A stretch of 64,000 bases of DNA, from contig NZ_AP018178.1 of NCBI RefSeq assembly GCF_002368195.1, forward strand, positions 1,372,238 to 1,436,237. Direction: 5' to 3'. The position numbers and the translations under genes are program-made. How positions within the stretch are numbered: the stretch's first letter is position 1; every line of letters begins with the position of its first letter. The stretch is from Calothrix sp. NIES-2100 (GTDB lineage: Bacteria > Cyanobacteriota > Cyanobacteriia > Cyanobacteriales > Nostocaceae). Below, one piece after another: positions 1-10,558 of the stretch. The notes below the pieces were generated by a model. It did no database searches and was not told where the DNA came from. It saw only the letters and a list, made by a program, of their open reading frames with translations.

Positions 1-1036
<1,036 letters not shown>

Positions 1037-1330
1037 ACAATTCATTTGGTCTTCACCACTGCAAACACATTCACTTCTTTAATGTCTGTGTCTGCCTGCT
1101 TTTTTCGCGTTACTATGCAGTTTTCAAGGTTCTGGCTGGTTTTCACCCAGCAGTCTGGTTTTCACCTGGTTGCTGAGTCTCTATTCCCAATTTTTCACAT
1201 CGTCTTTAACTAAGACAAACCGAACTTACAATACTTTGAAAGCTTTTACCAATCTCGAACGACCTAGAGTAGACCATCTCATTATCTATTTGCTGTTTGC
1301 TTTCAATATTTGAGTTGGGTAGGTCTCCCT
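1037..1330 (-). other. 16S-23S internal transcribed spacer without tRNA genes
   Basis: This spacer of about 290 nt separates the two rRNA genes. On the minus strand it begins just after the 16S anti-Shine-Dalgarno end. It contains the basal D1-D1' helix typical of cyanobacteria: GACCTACCCAA near 1326 pairs with TAGGTC near 1266. No tRNA-Ile or tRNA-Ala sequence is visible. Several cyanobacteria carry both tRNA-bearing and tRNA-free rRNA operons, and this one is tRNA-free. Confidence 0.85.
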
Positions 1331-2820
<1,490 letters not shown>

Positions 2821-3208
2821 GTTTCAATTGAGTTTGCCTTTCCGAAATTCGCTTTCGCTTTCGGAAATCCTGCTATAATTTTTGGTTAAATTTTGAGATT
2901 TCTCAAAAAACCTATTGACGAGGATTGGTTTTTTCTTAAGCTTTCAAAGTATTTGTTTTTCTCGGTTCGGTTGCTTCGGCTTTATCTCGCCTGGGCACTT
3001 ATTTAAGTTAGCAAGTCCTTTCTGGTTTCGTCAAGGGGTTTGCTCAAAAATTTTTGGGAAAATTTTGGCGAAGGTTGGCATCGCCTATGGATACAGCTAT
3101 TTCGCGGCTTGTAATCCCAATTATTATGCAAACGGAGACAAAAAATCAGGCGGCAGAGATTGAGGTGTCGTCAGATTTTAGAGAAATGCCTGATGTCTAT
3201 AAACAAAA
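2821..3208 (-). promoter_or_regulatory. rRNA operon upstream region, no gene
   Basis: This stretch lies between the phycocyanin operon terminator and the 16S gene and should hold the rrn promoter and leader. It is AT-rich and has no convincing protein gene. I could not place the promoter boxes with confidence. The strong hairpin at 3209-3240 isolates it from the phycocyanin transcript. Confidence 0.5.
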
Positions 3209-3240
3209 CGGGCGTGGAAAATGGAAATTTTCCACGCCCG
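3209..3240 (-). terminator. Rho-independent terminator of the phycocyanin operon
   Basis: A perfect 14-bp inverted repeat (arm CGGGCGTGGAAAAT) closes on a 4-nt loop. On the minus strand it is followed directly by TTTTGTTT. It sits 28 nt after the cpcD stop codon and before the rRNA operon, so it most likely ends the cpc transcript. Confidence 0.9.
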
Positions 3241-3268
3241 CAAATTCAAATATCACATAGTATGGCTG

Positions 3269-3526
3269 TCAGCTTTCTGATGCTGATTCAGAAACTTCAC
3301 TCGCAGGACGGATGCCAACAATCTTTCCGCCTAAGCGGGCGATGCGTCGCATCTCATCATTCATGCGGTTGTAAGGGACTTGAATCAGAATGGTGCTGCT
3401 ATTGCGAATCTGATAGCGATTGTTATCGGTTTGGTCGTTCTGACGTAATCCTTCGACTTCATAGACAAACACGCGATTGTCTGAGCTTGAACTTGACCCT
3501 CTGGTCAATGCAGATTGTCCCAACAT
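3269..3526 (-). CDS. cpcD: Phycobilisome small rod-capping linker CpcD
   Basis: This 85-residue protein caps the outer end of phycocyanin rods in the phycobilisome. Almost the whole length is one CpcD-like linker domain: the segment with VFVYEVEG, the Q-S/T-rich middle and the closing RLGGKIVGI motif are typical. It is the last gene of the cpcBA-linker-linker-cpcD operon, 14 nt after the upstream linker and just before a strong terminator. No cpcE, cpcF or cpcG genes follow, unlike the cpc operon of Nostoc PCC 7120. The arrangement resembles the red-light-inducible cpc2 operon of Fremyella/Calothrix PCC 7601. Confidence 0.93.
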   Translation of the reverse strand: MLGQSALTRGSSSSSDNRVFVYEVEGLRQNDQTDNNRYQIRNSSTILIQVPYNRMNDEMRRIARLGGKIVGIRPASEVSESASES

Positions 3527-3540
3527 GATGGTTCTATCTC

Positions 3541-4413
3541 CTATTGTGCCAAGGTGATGCTGGCTACTTTACCGCCCAGCTTATTAATTTGCTGAAGGGT
3601 ATTAGACAGCTGTTCGTAGGGGACGATGAACTCTTTATTGCTACGACGAACTTTTGGATATCTGGGCAAACTGATACTGGTAACTTCAATGCGGTAGAGA
3701 CGGGAGGTAGAGCCTGTGGAGGATCTGCCAAAGGTGCGGCTCGGTGAAGTCCCCTGCTTGGCAGCTAAGTATGAGAAACCTTGAGAACCACCGGAAGGAG
3801 CGATAATCGCAGAGGCGCTGTTTTTCGCTAAGTCAGCTGCTAAACGAGAACTACTACCTGCTAGCTGGGAGCGATCGCTATTAGCATAGCCACGATAAAG
3901 GCGGAACATGCGAGTGAAACCAACTGTTCTCTGACCAACTCCTGTGGTGACTAAGTCACGGTAGTAGGGAACGATCGCATCCCCAAAGTAGGCATCATAT
4001 TCAGCTGAGTCGATATAAGAATCGATGTCTGCTTCATAACCTTGATTTTGGTAGCGATCGAGATGCTCTATCACTTCCGACTCATCGTAGGGAGCGCGTC
4101 CCAGCAGATGTTTGCAGTTCAATTCAATTACCCGCGTGTGAAAATTAGGGTAAAGGAATTTGGTTTTGTATAAATCGGATTTAGCAACCGCCCGCACAAA
4201 ATCCCGGACAGTCAGTTGACCATTGGTTAGCAGAGACTCCAGGCTGGTAAGACGTTCTGATTGCATTAGGTGATCGTTGCCTAATACCTGACGATAAACT
4301 GCCCCAATCACAATCTTGGCATCTTCTGCTGTCCAATTGGGACGCAGTTCAATCGGGCGTGTTTGGTCAAAAGCCGAAGTTCCCAAACGAGATGCGGCGC
4401 TTGTAATTGCCAC
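3541..4413 (-). CDS. cpcI: Phycobilisome rod linker polypeptide (CpcC/CpcI type)
   Basis: This 290-residue rod linker joins phycocyanin hexamers. Residues of about 18-150 form the phycobilisome linker domain, with motifs such as VYRQVLGNDHLMQSERL, ELNCKHLLGRAPY and FTRMFRLYRGYANSDRSQ. Residues of about 238-290 form a CpcD-like C-terminal domain (RLYRIEVTSI ... LGGKVASITLAQ). It is about 40% similar by eye to the next linker upstream, as expected for the paired rod linkers of cpc2-type operons (cpcH and cpcI in PCC 7601; cpcC1/C2 elsewhere). The symbol follows operon order and is not certain. It has few Met and Cys residues, but not enough to suggest a sulfur-sparing version. Confidence 0.9.
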   Translation of the reverse strand: MAITSAASRLGTSAFDQTRPIELRPNWTAEDAKIVIGAVYRQVLGNDHLMQSERLTSLESLLTNGQLTVRDFVRAVAKSDLYKTKFLYPNFHTRVIELNCKHLLGRAPYDESEVIEHLDRYQNQGYEADIDSYIDSAEYDAYFGDAIVPYYRDLVTTGVGQRTVGFTRMFRLYRGYANSDRSQLAGSSSRLAADLAKNSASAIIAPSGGSQGFSYLAAKQGTSPSRTFGRSSTGSTSRLYRIEVTSISLPRYPKVRRSNKEFIVPYEQLSNTLQQINKLGGKVASITLAQ

Positions 4414-4456
4414 GAATAACTCTCCTTATATATTTGATATGACAAAATTGCTCGGT

Positions 4457-5266
4457 TTAGGCAGGAGAAATATTTACTACCCGGCTCCCCCGTTGATTTA
4501 GTCTTTGCAGGGTGGACGAGAGTTGGTCATAACTGACCAAATACTCACTCATGCTACGGCGGATCTGGGGATTGCGTCCACTGTTTGCTTGCATGAAGCG
4601 TACTCGGTAAAGCTGTCCGCGATCGCCTGCGACAGTTCCAGTCAGTCCTTTGCCAAAGTTAGGGGTTTGAATGCTTGTCGCTAAATTTAAAGCGAGATCC
4701 TGGGTTAACCACGCAGATTTATTTTTCCCTTGAGCGCGATCGCTATTAGCATACCCCCGATAGATCTGAAACATCCGGCTGAAGCCTACTGTTTTTTGTC
4801 CCGGTTGAGTTGCAAATCCGCGATAATAGGGAACGATTGATTCTCCAAAGTTTTCTTGATATTCCACCGAATCAATATAAGAATTGATTTCTGCCTCGTA
4901 TCCTTTTTGGGTATAGAGATCGACATGGTAGGCAATCTCTGCTTCATCGTAAGGCGCTCGACCAAGTAAGTGCTTATAGTTCAATTCGATGAAGCGGACT
5001 TGAGGTGTCGAGTAAAAGAATTTTTGCCGATATAGTTCAGATTGTGCCAACGCTCGCACAAAATCTCGAACACTAATGTTACCTTGCTGCAATAGCGATT
5101 CTGCACTTGTGAGGTGTTCGCTTTGCATCAAGTGATCATTGCCAAACACTTGACGATAAGCAGCATGAATCACTGCTTTTACATCTCCATTTGCCCGCAA
5201 TTCTGTGGGAGGGGTGTTGGCAAATGGCTCAAATCCTAGCTGACTGGCCGCCTGAGAACTAGTCAT
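4457..5266 (-). CDS. cpcH: Phycobilisome rod linker polypeptide (CpcC/CpcH type)
   Basis: This is a second rod linker of about 269 residues. I chose the ATG at 5266 because AGGAG lies about 7 nt upstream; an in-frame ATG 21 nt further upstream has no such site. The N-terminal linker domain (AAYRQVFGNDHLMQSEHL, ELNYKHLLGRAPYDEAE, FSRMFQIYRGYANSDRAQ) is followed by a CpcD-like domain starting near GQLYRVRFMQ. It lies 112 nt downstream of cpcA and 43 nt upstream of the second linker, and is probably cotranscribed with both. The short gap after cpcA often holds a processing or attenuation hairpin in such operons. Confidence 0.9.
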   Translation of the reverse strand: MTSSQAASQLGFEPFANTPPTELRANGDVKAVIHAAYRQVFGNDHLMQSEHLTSAESLLQQGNISVRDFVRALAQSELYRQKFFYSTPQVRFIELNYKHLLGRAPYDEAEIAYHVDLYTQKGYEAEINSYIDSVEYQENFGESIVPYYRGFATQPGQKTVGFSRMFQIYRGYANSDRAQGKNKSAWLTQDLALNLATSIQTPNFGKGLTGTVAGDRGQLYRVRFMQANSGRNPQIRRSMSEYLVSYDQLSSTLQRLNQRGSRVVNISPA

Positions 5267-5378
5267 GAGTGATCTCCTGAATTTCAATCAGAAAAAACAT
5301 GCCCAGAACCCCACAAAACTGTCCATACTAGTTTTCTAGCATTCACAGCCTTTAGTTGTTCTGGGCAAAAGTAAACCC

Positions 5379-5867
5379 TTAGCTTAGGGCGTTGATTGCA
5401 TAGTCAATGTAGGAATTTGCTTCTACAGCAGGATCGCCACTTAAGCCATGATTAGCTTTGATGTACTTGAGAGCTTCAACGTACCAGCTAGGAGACAGAT
5501 CAAAGGTGCGGTTGATTTCTGCTAAACCACCAATTAAATAGTCATCCAGAGGACCTGTGCCGCCTGCAATTAGACAGTAGGTGATGATGCGAATGTAGTA
5601 ACCAATGTCACGGGCACACTTGTCTTTACCACGTTGGTCAGAAGCGAAGTTCTTACCTTGCATTTGGGTGGTGTAGGGGAACTTTTGGTACACTGCACTA
5701 GCAGCACCAGAAGCTAGGCTAGAAGCTTTACCGCTCAATGCTTTAGCTGCATCCAAGCTAGCAGATGCTTGACGGAAGCGACCAAATGCAACTTGAAGTT
5801 CTGTGGAGCTGAGAAAGCGACCTTGAGAATCTGCGGTAGAGACGGCTTCGGTTAAAGGTGTTTTCAT
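5379..5867 (-). CDS. cpcA: C-phycocyanin alpha subunit
   Basis: This 162-residue phycobiliprotein, the normal CpcA length, is the light-harvesting alpha subunit of phycocyanin. It binds one phycocyanobilin through the Cys of the KCARD motif (Cys84 in the family). The start MKTPLTEAVS, the FPYTTQMQG loop and the C-terminal NSYIDYAINALS are diagnostic. Compared with the Synechocystis form as I remember it, two Met positions are replaced (GPLDDY for GPMDEY, and IRIITYC for LRMVTYC). The second Cys and an internal Met remain, so this is not the fully sulfur-depleted phycocyanin-3 type. Confidence 0.97.
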   Translation of the reverse strand: MKTPLTEAVSTADSQGRFLSSTELQVAFGRFRQASASLDAAKALSGKASSLASGAASAVYQKFPYTTQMQGKNFASDQRGKDKCARDIGYYIRIITYCLIAGGTGPLDDYLIGGLAEINRTFDLSPSWYVEALKYIKANHGLSGDPAVEANSYIDYAINALS

Positions 5868-5937
5868 GCTGATTATTCTCTCAACAAATATGTATTGGTG
5901 TGTGTCAGAAATGAGAAATAATTTAAGTGGCTAAGTT

Positions 5938-6456
5938 CTAGCCTACTGCGGCAGCAGCGCGATCAAAGTAGCTGCTCAATTCAGCCATTAAGGAGCTACA
6001 GTCACCACGGGTAACACCGCTGGGGTCGTTGGCGATCGCGATCGCCGCTTCTTTCATCTTGCTGACACCAGTCGCTACGGAAGCGCCAGGAACGCCCAAT
6101 GACAAATAAGTTTCACGCAATCCGTTCAAGCAGCGATCGTCTAAAACGCTAGCATCACCTGCAAATACAGCGTAGGTTACATAGCGCAAAATGATTTCCA
6201 TATCGCGCAAGCAAGCAGCCATGCGACGGTTGGTGTAAGCATTTCCACCAGGAGCAATCAATTGGGGTTGCTCTTCAAATAATGTCCGGGCTGCATTAGC
6301 AACGATTGTAGATGCATTGCTGGTAATGCGGTTCACAACATCCATCCGCTTGGAACCAGCAGCTACCATATCTTTCAATGCATCGATTTCTGCATCGCTA
6401 ACGTATGAGCCTCTAGTATCAGCCTGGGAAACTACTTTGGTAAAAGCGTCAAGCAT
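5938..6456 (-). CDS. cpcB: C-phycocyanin beta subunit
   Basis: This 172-residue beta subunit is the first gene of the operon. I chose the ATG at 6456 (MLDAFTKVVSQAD) because it gives the family length and N-terminus; an in-frame ATG 39 nt upstream would add an unlikely extension. The chromophore-binding Cys residues are in RRMAACLRD and in TRGDCSS, and the methylated Asn site region (DDRCLNGL) is intact. The protein keeps the usual number of Met and Cys residues. Transcription is probably controlled from the L box near 6840. Confidence 0.97.
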   Translation of the reverse strand: MLDAFTKVVSQADTRGSYVSDAEIDALKDMVAAGSKRMDVVNRITSNASTIVANAARTLFEEQPQLIAPGGNAYTNRRMAACLRDMEIILRYVTYAVFAGDASVLDDRCLNGLRETYLSLGVPGASVATGVSKMKEAAIAIANDPSGVTRGDCSSLMAELSSYFDRAAAAVG

Positions 6457-6837
6457 TCCAGCATCTCCTAAATAATTACTATGCTGTGGATTCAAAGTCG
6501 GTTCAAAATTCTGAATGTTGATTTTGGATCGGCATAGTTATTCAACCAAAGATGGCTCCGCTATCATCAGTAAACAGGCAAACATTAACCCGCAAGTTTA
6601 ACTTGCTTGAAAATCAGGGCAAATTCCGCCCTAAAGTGTTAGCCGTTTACGATTAACTAACGGTACAGCTATCAATCAATTCAATACTGCGAATATCCAT
6701 AACAACCATTTCTCTAAAACTCATAAGCTCAGTTTGTGAAATAGTTGCTCATCAATTTTTCAGAGACTGAACCTTCTCCATCCAGGGTAAAGAGTTCAGC
6801 GGTTTTTTGAACCTGAATCTGATTAAAGCAATCCATT
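6457..6837 (-). promoter_or_regulatory. Phycocyanin operon leader/promoter region
   Basis: About 380 nt between cpcB and the upstream L box hold no gene. Long leaders and a promoter well upstream of cpcB are normal for red-light-inducible phycocyanin operons. I could not fix the transcription start or the promoter boxes by eye. Confidence 0.6.
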
Positions 6838-6855
6838 TGTGCAAATTTTGTGCAA
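6838..6855 (-). promoter_or_regulatory. L box: RcaC-binding direct repeat upstream of cpcB
   Basis: On the minus strand the sequence reads TTGCACA-AAAT-TTGCACA. This is a perfect match to the L box that I recall as TTGCACA-N4-TTGCACA, bound by RcaC at red-light-induced promoters in Fremyella. It lies about 380 nt upstream of cpcB and points the same way. A second perfect copy precedes pcyA in this window, next to an rcaC-like gene. Confidence 0.88.
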
Positions 6856-7000
6856 TTTTCTTACTCTCTTTAGAGATTTGGTTACGAAATATTAAGTAAA
6901 TGCTGAAACCCTGTGATATCAAGGATTTATTTTATTTTAATTTTGTCTTTAGATTTAAATTTTCGTTACATTGAGTAATGTTTGGATACAATTCGATTAA

Positions 7001-7313
7001 GGAAACTCCAAAAAATAAATTATGCCAAATTGTAGGGGCGGGGTAACCCCCATTGGTGTCAACTTAAGTCAAAACGCTTATTCCACAGGCATTTTACCCC
7101 ACCCCTCAATCCCCTCCCCGTTTACGGGGAGGGGACGTTTTGCGTCAGCAAAACTGGGGTGGGGTAGCGCGGATCTTGGTGGTACGTGATTTTGTATCAA
7201 ATCATATCCAGGCAAGGGTTTCACGTTAAGTTGACACCAATGGGTAACCCCGCCCCTACGAGTTGCGGGTTTGGTAGGTTAATGATTGGAATATTTTTTT
7301 ATTTGGAAGTCCC
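7001..7313. mobile_element. MITE family A, copy interrupted by a second MITE
   Basis: The left end GGAAACTCCAAAAAATAAA and the right end TTTTTTTATTTGGAAGTCCC are imperfect inverted repeats flanked by TTAA. Inside is the palindrome GTAGGGGCGGGG ... CCCCGCCCCTAC. The copy at 18607-18718 has the same ends and centre but is intact at 112 bp. Here the centre is split by a 196-bp element at 7049-7244. Confidence 0.85.
7049..7244. mobile_element. Inner MITE with 19-bp inverted termini, 5-bp target duplication
   Basis: The ends CCCATTGGTGTCAACTTAA and TTAAGTTGACACCAATGGG are perfect inverted repeats. TAACC is present on both sides (7044-7048 and 7245-7249). Removing the 196-bp element and one TAACC restores the GGGGCGGGGTAACCCCGCCCC palindrome of the outer element. 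The element has no coding capacity. Confidence 0.88.
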
Positions 7314-7317
7314 TTAA

Positions 7318-7410
7318 GGGAACTCCAAAAAATAAATTATTCCTTTAAAGTCGTTGACTGTTGACACTTCGAGTGTAGCTCTCAGTGCGGCGCTGTTGAC
7401 TGTTGAACGC
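7318..7410. repeat. MITE family A, second partial copy
   Basis: GGGAACTCCAAAAAATAAATT starts directly after the right end of the first copy. It is followed by a GTTGACTGTTGAC-rich segment seen in the copies at 13517, 46715 and 50575. Only one end is recognisable, so the right boundary is approximate. Confidence 0.6.
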
Positions 7411-7424
7411 CAGTTCGCTCAACT

Positions 7425-7640
7425 ATGGGAACACCGCTATTGCTCAATTTGACACAGGTGAACATTCTTCTGCTCTTACCCATGTGCTTTATTTGCCTGA
7501 AAAACGCTGTATTTCATTTAAACCCTGATTCTCTGGTTATCGGTAGTGCGCAGCCTATAAAAATTGGCGATGTCGGTGTAAAGTTTGTAGATCTGCAAGC
7601 AATTTTGATGGATTTATCTGAGCAGCAAATGACGCTTTGA
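7425..7640 (+). pseudogene. Short unrecognised remnant
   Basis: A 71-codon open frame with no recognised domain. The neighbouring frame from about 7423 to 7532 reads like ordinary protein (YGNTAIAQFDTGEHSSALTHV) and ends in a stop at the point where this frame becomes more protein-like (VIGSAQPIKIGDVGVKFVDL). This suggests the tail of a decayed gene with a frameshift. It sits just downstream of a MITE pair. I cannot name the ancestral gene. Confidence 0.25.
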
Positions 7641-7740
7641 TTACAGTAAGATAAATAAATATTTTCTGTTTGGGCTTTGATTTTGGGAAAATTCCTTTGT
7701 ACAGTCCTACACAGCTATTTTGTGAAGTAGATTCAAGAAT

Positions 7741-8484
7741 ATGTCTAATGCAGTTAAAGTATTTTTTTCCTACTCCCACAAAGACGAAGCCTTACGCGAT
7801 GAATTAGCAACTCATCTGAGCTTGATGAAACGTCAAGGAGTGATTGAAGCTTGGCACGATCGCGAAATTAGTGCTGGTAGTGAGTGGGCAAATGCCATTG
7901 ATGATAATCTTAACGATGCAGATATCATATTGCTGCTTGTAAGTGCTAACTTTCTAGCTTCAGATTACTGCTATGACAAAGAAATGACACGGGCAATGGA
8001 GCGACATGAAAGAAAAGAAGCCCGGGTAATTCCGATTATTCTGAAGCCGACAGACTGGAATGGTGCGCCTTTTGGTAAACTGCAAGCACTTCCTAAAAAT
8101 GCCCAACCTGTAACTAGATGGCAAGACCAAGATGAGGCTTTTTTAGATGTTACTAAAGGGATTCGCAGAGTAGCTGAAGATATGGTCAAATCAAAATCCT
8201 CCTCCTCAACGGCTGTTGGAATTACTGTACCTGCAACTTCCAGCCCTGCTGCAACTAGTGGGGGATTAACTGATCGTCAGCGTCGGCGATTAGAGCAAGA
8301 CCGGGATTCACTAGAACAACAATATAACTCGGTAAGCACAAAATTAAGTCGGCTGCGCCAAGCTTACTCGATTGAAACAGATGCAGCGACAAAGTTTAGA
8401 TTAGAAAAACAAATTCAAGAAACTGAAACAGAACTGAAGCAATTAGATCAGCAGCTTGAGGAAATCGAGCGAAAGCTTTTGTAG
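7741..8484 (+). CDS. TIR domain protein with C-terminal coiled coil
   Basis: This protein has 247 residues. Residues 4-140 form a bacterial TIR domain: VKVFFSYSHKDEALRDEL opens it, WHDREISAG follows, and SANFLASDYCYDKEM contains Glu81 at the position of the NADase catalytic Glu in this fold. Residues of about 180-247 are a charged coiled coil (LEQQYNSVSTKLSRLRQ ... ETELKQLDQQLEEIERK). Bacterial TIR proteins either hydrolyse or convert NAD+ (often in phage defence) or act as protein-interaction modules; the sequence does not decide which. The next gene, 28 nt downstream, is a second TIR protein, so the two probably form an operon. Confidence 0.85.
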   Translation: MSNAVKVFFSYSHKDEALRDELATHLSLMKRQGVIEAWHDREISAGSEWANAIDDNLNDADIILLLVSANFLASDYCYDKEMTRAMERHERKEARVIPIILKPTDWNGAPFGKLQALPKNAQPVTRWQDQDEAFLDVTKGIRRVAEDMVKSKSSSSTAVGITVPATSSPAATSGGLTDRQRRRLEQDRDSLEQQYNSVSTKLSRLRQAYSIETDAATKFRLEKQIQETETELKQLDQQLEEIERKLL

Positions 8485-8512
8485 TTAATTTTTAAACGGC
8501 TAGCCAATTACT

Positions 8513-10051
8513 ATGGCATCTATGAAGTCTATTGAAGTTTTTATTTCTTATCACCAAAAAGATCATGAACTGCGCCAAGATTTAGAAAAGCATTTAGCGG
8601 CTTTACGTCGGGAGAATGTGATTACAAGTTGGCACGATCGCAAAATCGTCGCTGGGCAAGAAATCAAAGGCGAAATAGATGAGCATTTAAACGAGGCTGG
8701 GTTGATATTATTACTAATCAGCCCTGATTTCATGGATTCTGATTATCACTGGACAGTTGAAGTTACACGAGCATTAGAACAAAATGCGGCAGGGAAAGCT
8801 CGTGTAATCCCTGTGTTACTGCGTTATGTAGATTGGGAAACTCCTCCTATTGATAAATTGTCACCCCTGCCTAGTAATCGTAAACCGATAAGAAGCTGGA
8901 CTGACCGAGATGAAGCATTTTTAGAAGTTGTCAAGGGAATTCGAGAGGCGGTGCGATTAGTTGCTAGCTCGAATTCCTCACCCCCCAAACAAACAACACA
9001 AGAACTGGAAGAACGTGAATATCAAGTCACAAGCCTGATCAACGAAGCAGATCGTTTACGTGAAGGTAAAAAGTTCGAGGAAGCAGCCCTTAAATACAAA
9101 GCAGCCCTCAGCCTTGACCCTAACTCTGTGTATGCTCACAATGCACTGGGGTTTGTTTTAGACAGTTTAGGTAGGCTAGAACAAGCGATCGCCAGCTACC
9201 AAACAGCCCTGCAAATCGACCCAAACTATGCATACGCTCACAATAACCTGGGGAGTGCGCTGTACAACCAAGGAAAGCTAGAACAAGCGATCGCTTGCTA
9301 CCAAACAGCCCTGCAAATCGACCCAAACAATGCAACCGTTCACAATAACCTGGGGGCGGCGCTGGAAAAACAAGGAAAGCTAGAACAAGCGATCGCCAGC
9401 TACCAAACAGCCGTGCAAATCGACCCAAACTCTGCAAAGGCTCACAATAACCTGGGGTTAGCGCTGTACAATCAAGGAAAGCTAGAACAAGCGATCGCCA
9501 GCTACCAAACAGCCCTGCAAATCGACCCAAACTATGCACCCGCTCACAATAACCTGGGGAATGCGCTTTCCAAACAAGGGAAGATAGAAGAAGCGATCGC
9601 TAGCTACCAAACAGCCCTGCAAATCGACCCAAACAATGCAATGACTCACAATAACCTGGGGTTATTGCTGTACGAACAAGGGAAGCTAGAAGAAGCGATC
9701 GCTAGCTACCAAACAGCCCTGCAAATCGACCCAAACTATGCACCCGCTCACAATAACCTGGGGTTATTGCTGTACGAACAAGGGAAGCTAGAAGAAGCGA
9801 TCGCCAGCTACCAAACAGCCCTGCAAATCGACCCAAACAATGCAATGACTCACAATCTTTTGGGGTTAGCGCTTTCCAAACAAGGGAAGCTAGAACAAGC
9901 GATCGCCAGCTACCGAACAGCCTTGCAAATCGACCCAAACGATGCATACGCTCTCCAGAATCTGGGAATTGCGCTTTCCAAGCAAGGGAAACTGAAGGAA
10001 GGGATTGCAAAACTGGGAGTGGGTATCTGGAAAAAGTTATTTGATAAGTAG
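8513..10051 (+). CDS. TIR domain protein with TPR repeats
   Basis: This protein has 512 residues. An N-terminal TIR domain (about 5-145: IEVFISYHQKDHELRQDL, SWHDRKIVAG, SPDFMDSDYHWTVEV with Glu83 at the presumed catalytic position) is followed by a linker and about ten tetratricopeptide repeats (185-500) of the form AIASYQTALQIDPNYAPAHNNLG. TPRs bind protein partners, so a scaffold or sensor with a TIR output is likely. A second start (Met4) is possible. It lies directly behind the shorter TIR gene, and the two TIR domains are clear paralogues. A role in defence or signalling is an inference. Confidence 0.85.
   Translation: MASMKSIEVFISYHQKDHELRQDLEKHLAALRRENVITSWHDRKIVAGQEIKGEIDEHLNEAGLILLLISPDFMDSDYHWTVEVTRALEQNAAGKARVIPVLLRYVDWETPPIDKLSPLPSNRKPIRSWTDRDEAFLEVVKGIREAVRLVASSNSSPPKQTTQELEEREYQVTSLINEADRLREGKKFEEAALKYKAALSLDPNSVYAHNALGFVLDSLGRLEQAIASYQTALQIDPNYAYAHNNLGSALYNQGKLEQAIACYQTALQIDPNNATVHNNLGAALEKQGKLEQAIASYQTAVQIDPNSAKAHNNLGLALYNQGKLEQAIASYQTALQIDPNYAPAHNNLGNALSKQGKIEEAIASYQTALQIDPNNAMTHNNLGLLLYEQGKLEEAIASYQTALQIDPNYAPAHNNLGLLLYEQGKLEEAIASYQTALQIDPNNAMTHNLLGLALSKQGKLEQAIASYRTALQIDPNDAYALQNLGIALSKQGKLKEGIAKLGVGIWKKLFDK
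9115..10010 (+). repeat. 102-bp tandem DNA repeats encoding TPR units
   Basis: About nine units of 102 bp (34 codons) follow each other inside the TIR-TPR gene. Adjacent units are nearly identical at the DNA level, including the codons for QAIASYQTALQIDPN, and most contain GCGATCGC. Such identity suggests recent unit duplication or gene conversion and a repeat number that may differ between strains. Confidence 0.85.
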
Positions 10052-10165
10052 AATATTCTCATTAAACTTTCATCGTTGAGGTTCTGAACTCGACGCTTGT
10101 TGCATCTTGGAATGTAAATTTAGACAAAAGTCGATAGCGATCGCTATGATCTAAACAACAGCTAA

Positions 10166-10441
10166 TTGGTGACAGCAATGCCTTTTACACCAGCGCCACA
10201 ACAACAAACCATTGAACTGGGAGAGCAGGGAAATCTCGTTATTCCTGAATCAATTCGTCACCATCTCAACCTGCAACCAGGGGAAAAACTCATTCTCACT
10301 CTGGAACCAGATGGCAGCTTGCGTTTAGCTAGTTTAAAGACTCAAATCCAAAACTTGCAAGGAATCTACAAAGACATCGCTCCAGGGATCAGCCTTGCTG
10401 ACGAACTGATTCAAGAACGCCGCAAAGAAGCTCAATCATGA
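10166..10441 (+). CDS. AbrB/MazE-like DNA-binding protein (antitoxin type), orphan
   Basis: This protein has 91 residues. The segment IELGEQGNLVIPESIRHHLNLQPGEKLIL is a SpoVT/AbrB swapped-hairpin domain of the kind found in small antitoxins and transition regulators. The start could also be the Met at 10178. Family members are normally followed by a PIN-domain toxin, often with an ATGA overlap. Here an ATG does overlap the stop (10438), but the following frame does not look like a PIN domain and runs antiparallel into pcyA. I read it as an antitoxin whose partner has been lost. Confidence 0.75.
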   Translation: MVTAMPFTPAPQQQTIELGEQGNLVIPESIRHHLNLQPGEKLILTLEPDGSLRLASLKTQIQNLQGIYKDIAPGISLADELIQERRKEAQS

Positions 10442-10558
10442 GCATAGAAGTAAAAACTGCTGTAATTCCACAAAGCAATATTACCAGGATTGCGTTGGGT
10501 AAACCCCTTGCCGCTGGCATCGCTTTCCTGGTATTACAAAACTTTACTAAGTATAATT

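Noticed and set aside
1037..1330. tRNA-Ile/tRNA-Ala in the rRNA spacer
   Set aside because: No tRNA-like sequence is visible; only the D1-D1' helix region is recognised.
5379..6456. Sulfur-sparing phycocyanin (cpc3 type) as a link to the sulfur island
   Set aside because: CpcB keeps seven Met and three Cys, and CpcA keeps an internal Met and both Cys. The true sulfur-limitation phycocyanin is almost free of both residues. The L box also points to light control.
9115..10010. CRISPR-like tandem repeats
   Set aside because: The period is 102 bp without unique spacers, in frame with TPR units of the TIR-TPR gene.
7741..10051. Thoeris defence system
   Set aside because: Thoeris needs a ThsA-type NADase or related effector next to the TIR protein; none is present.
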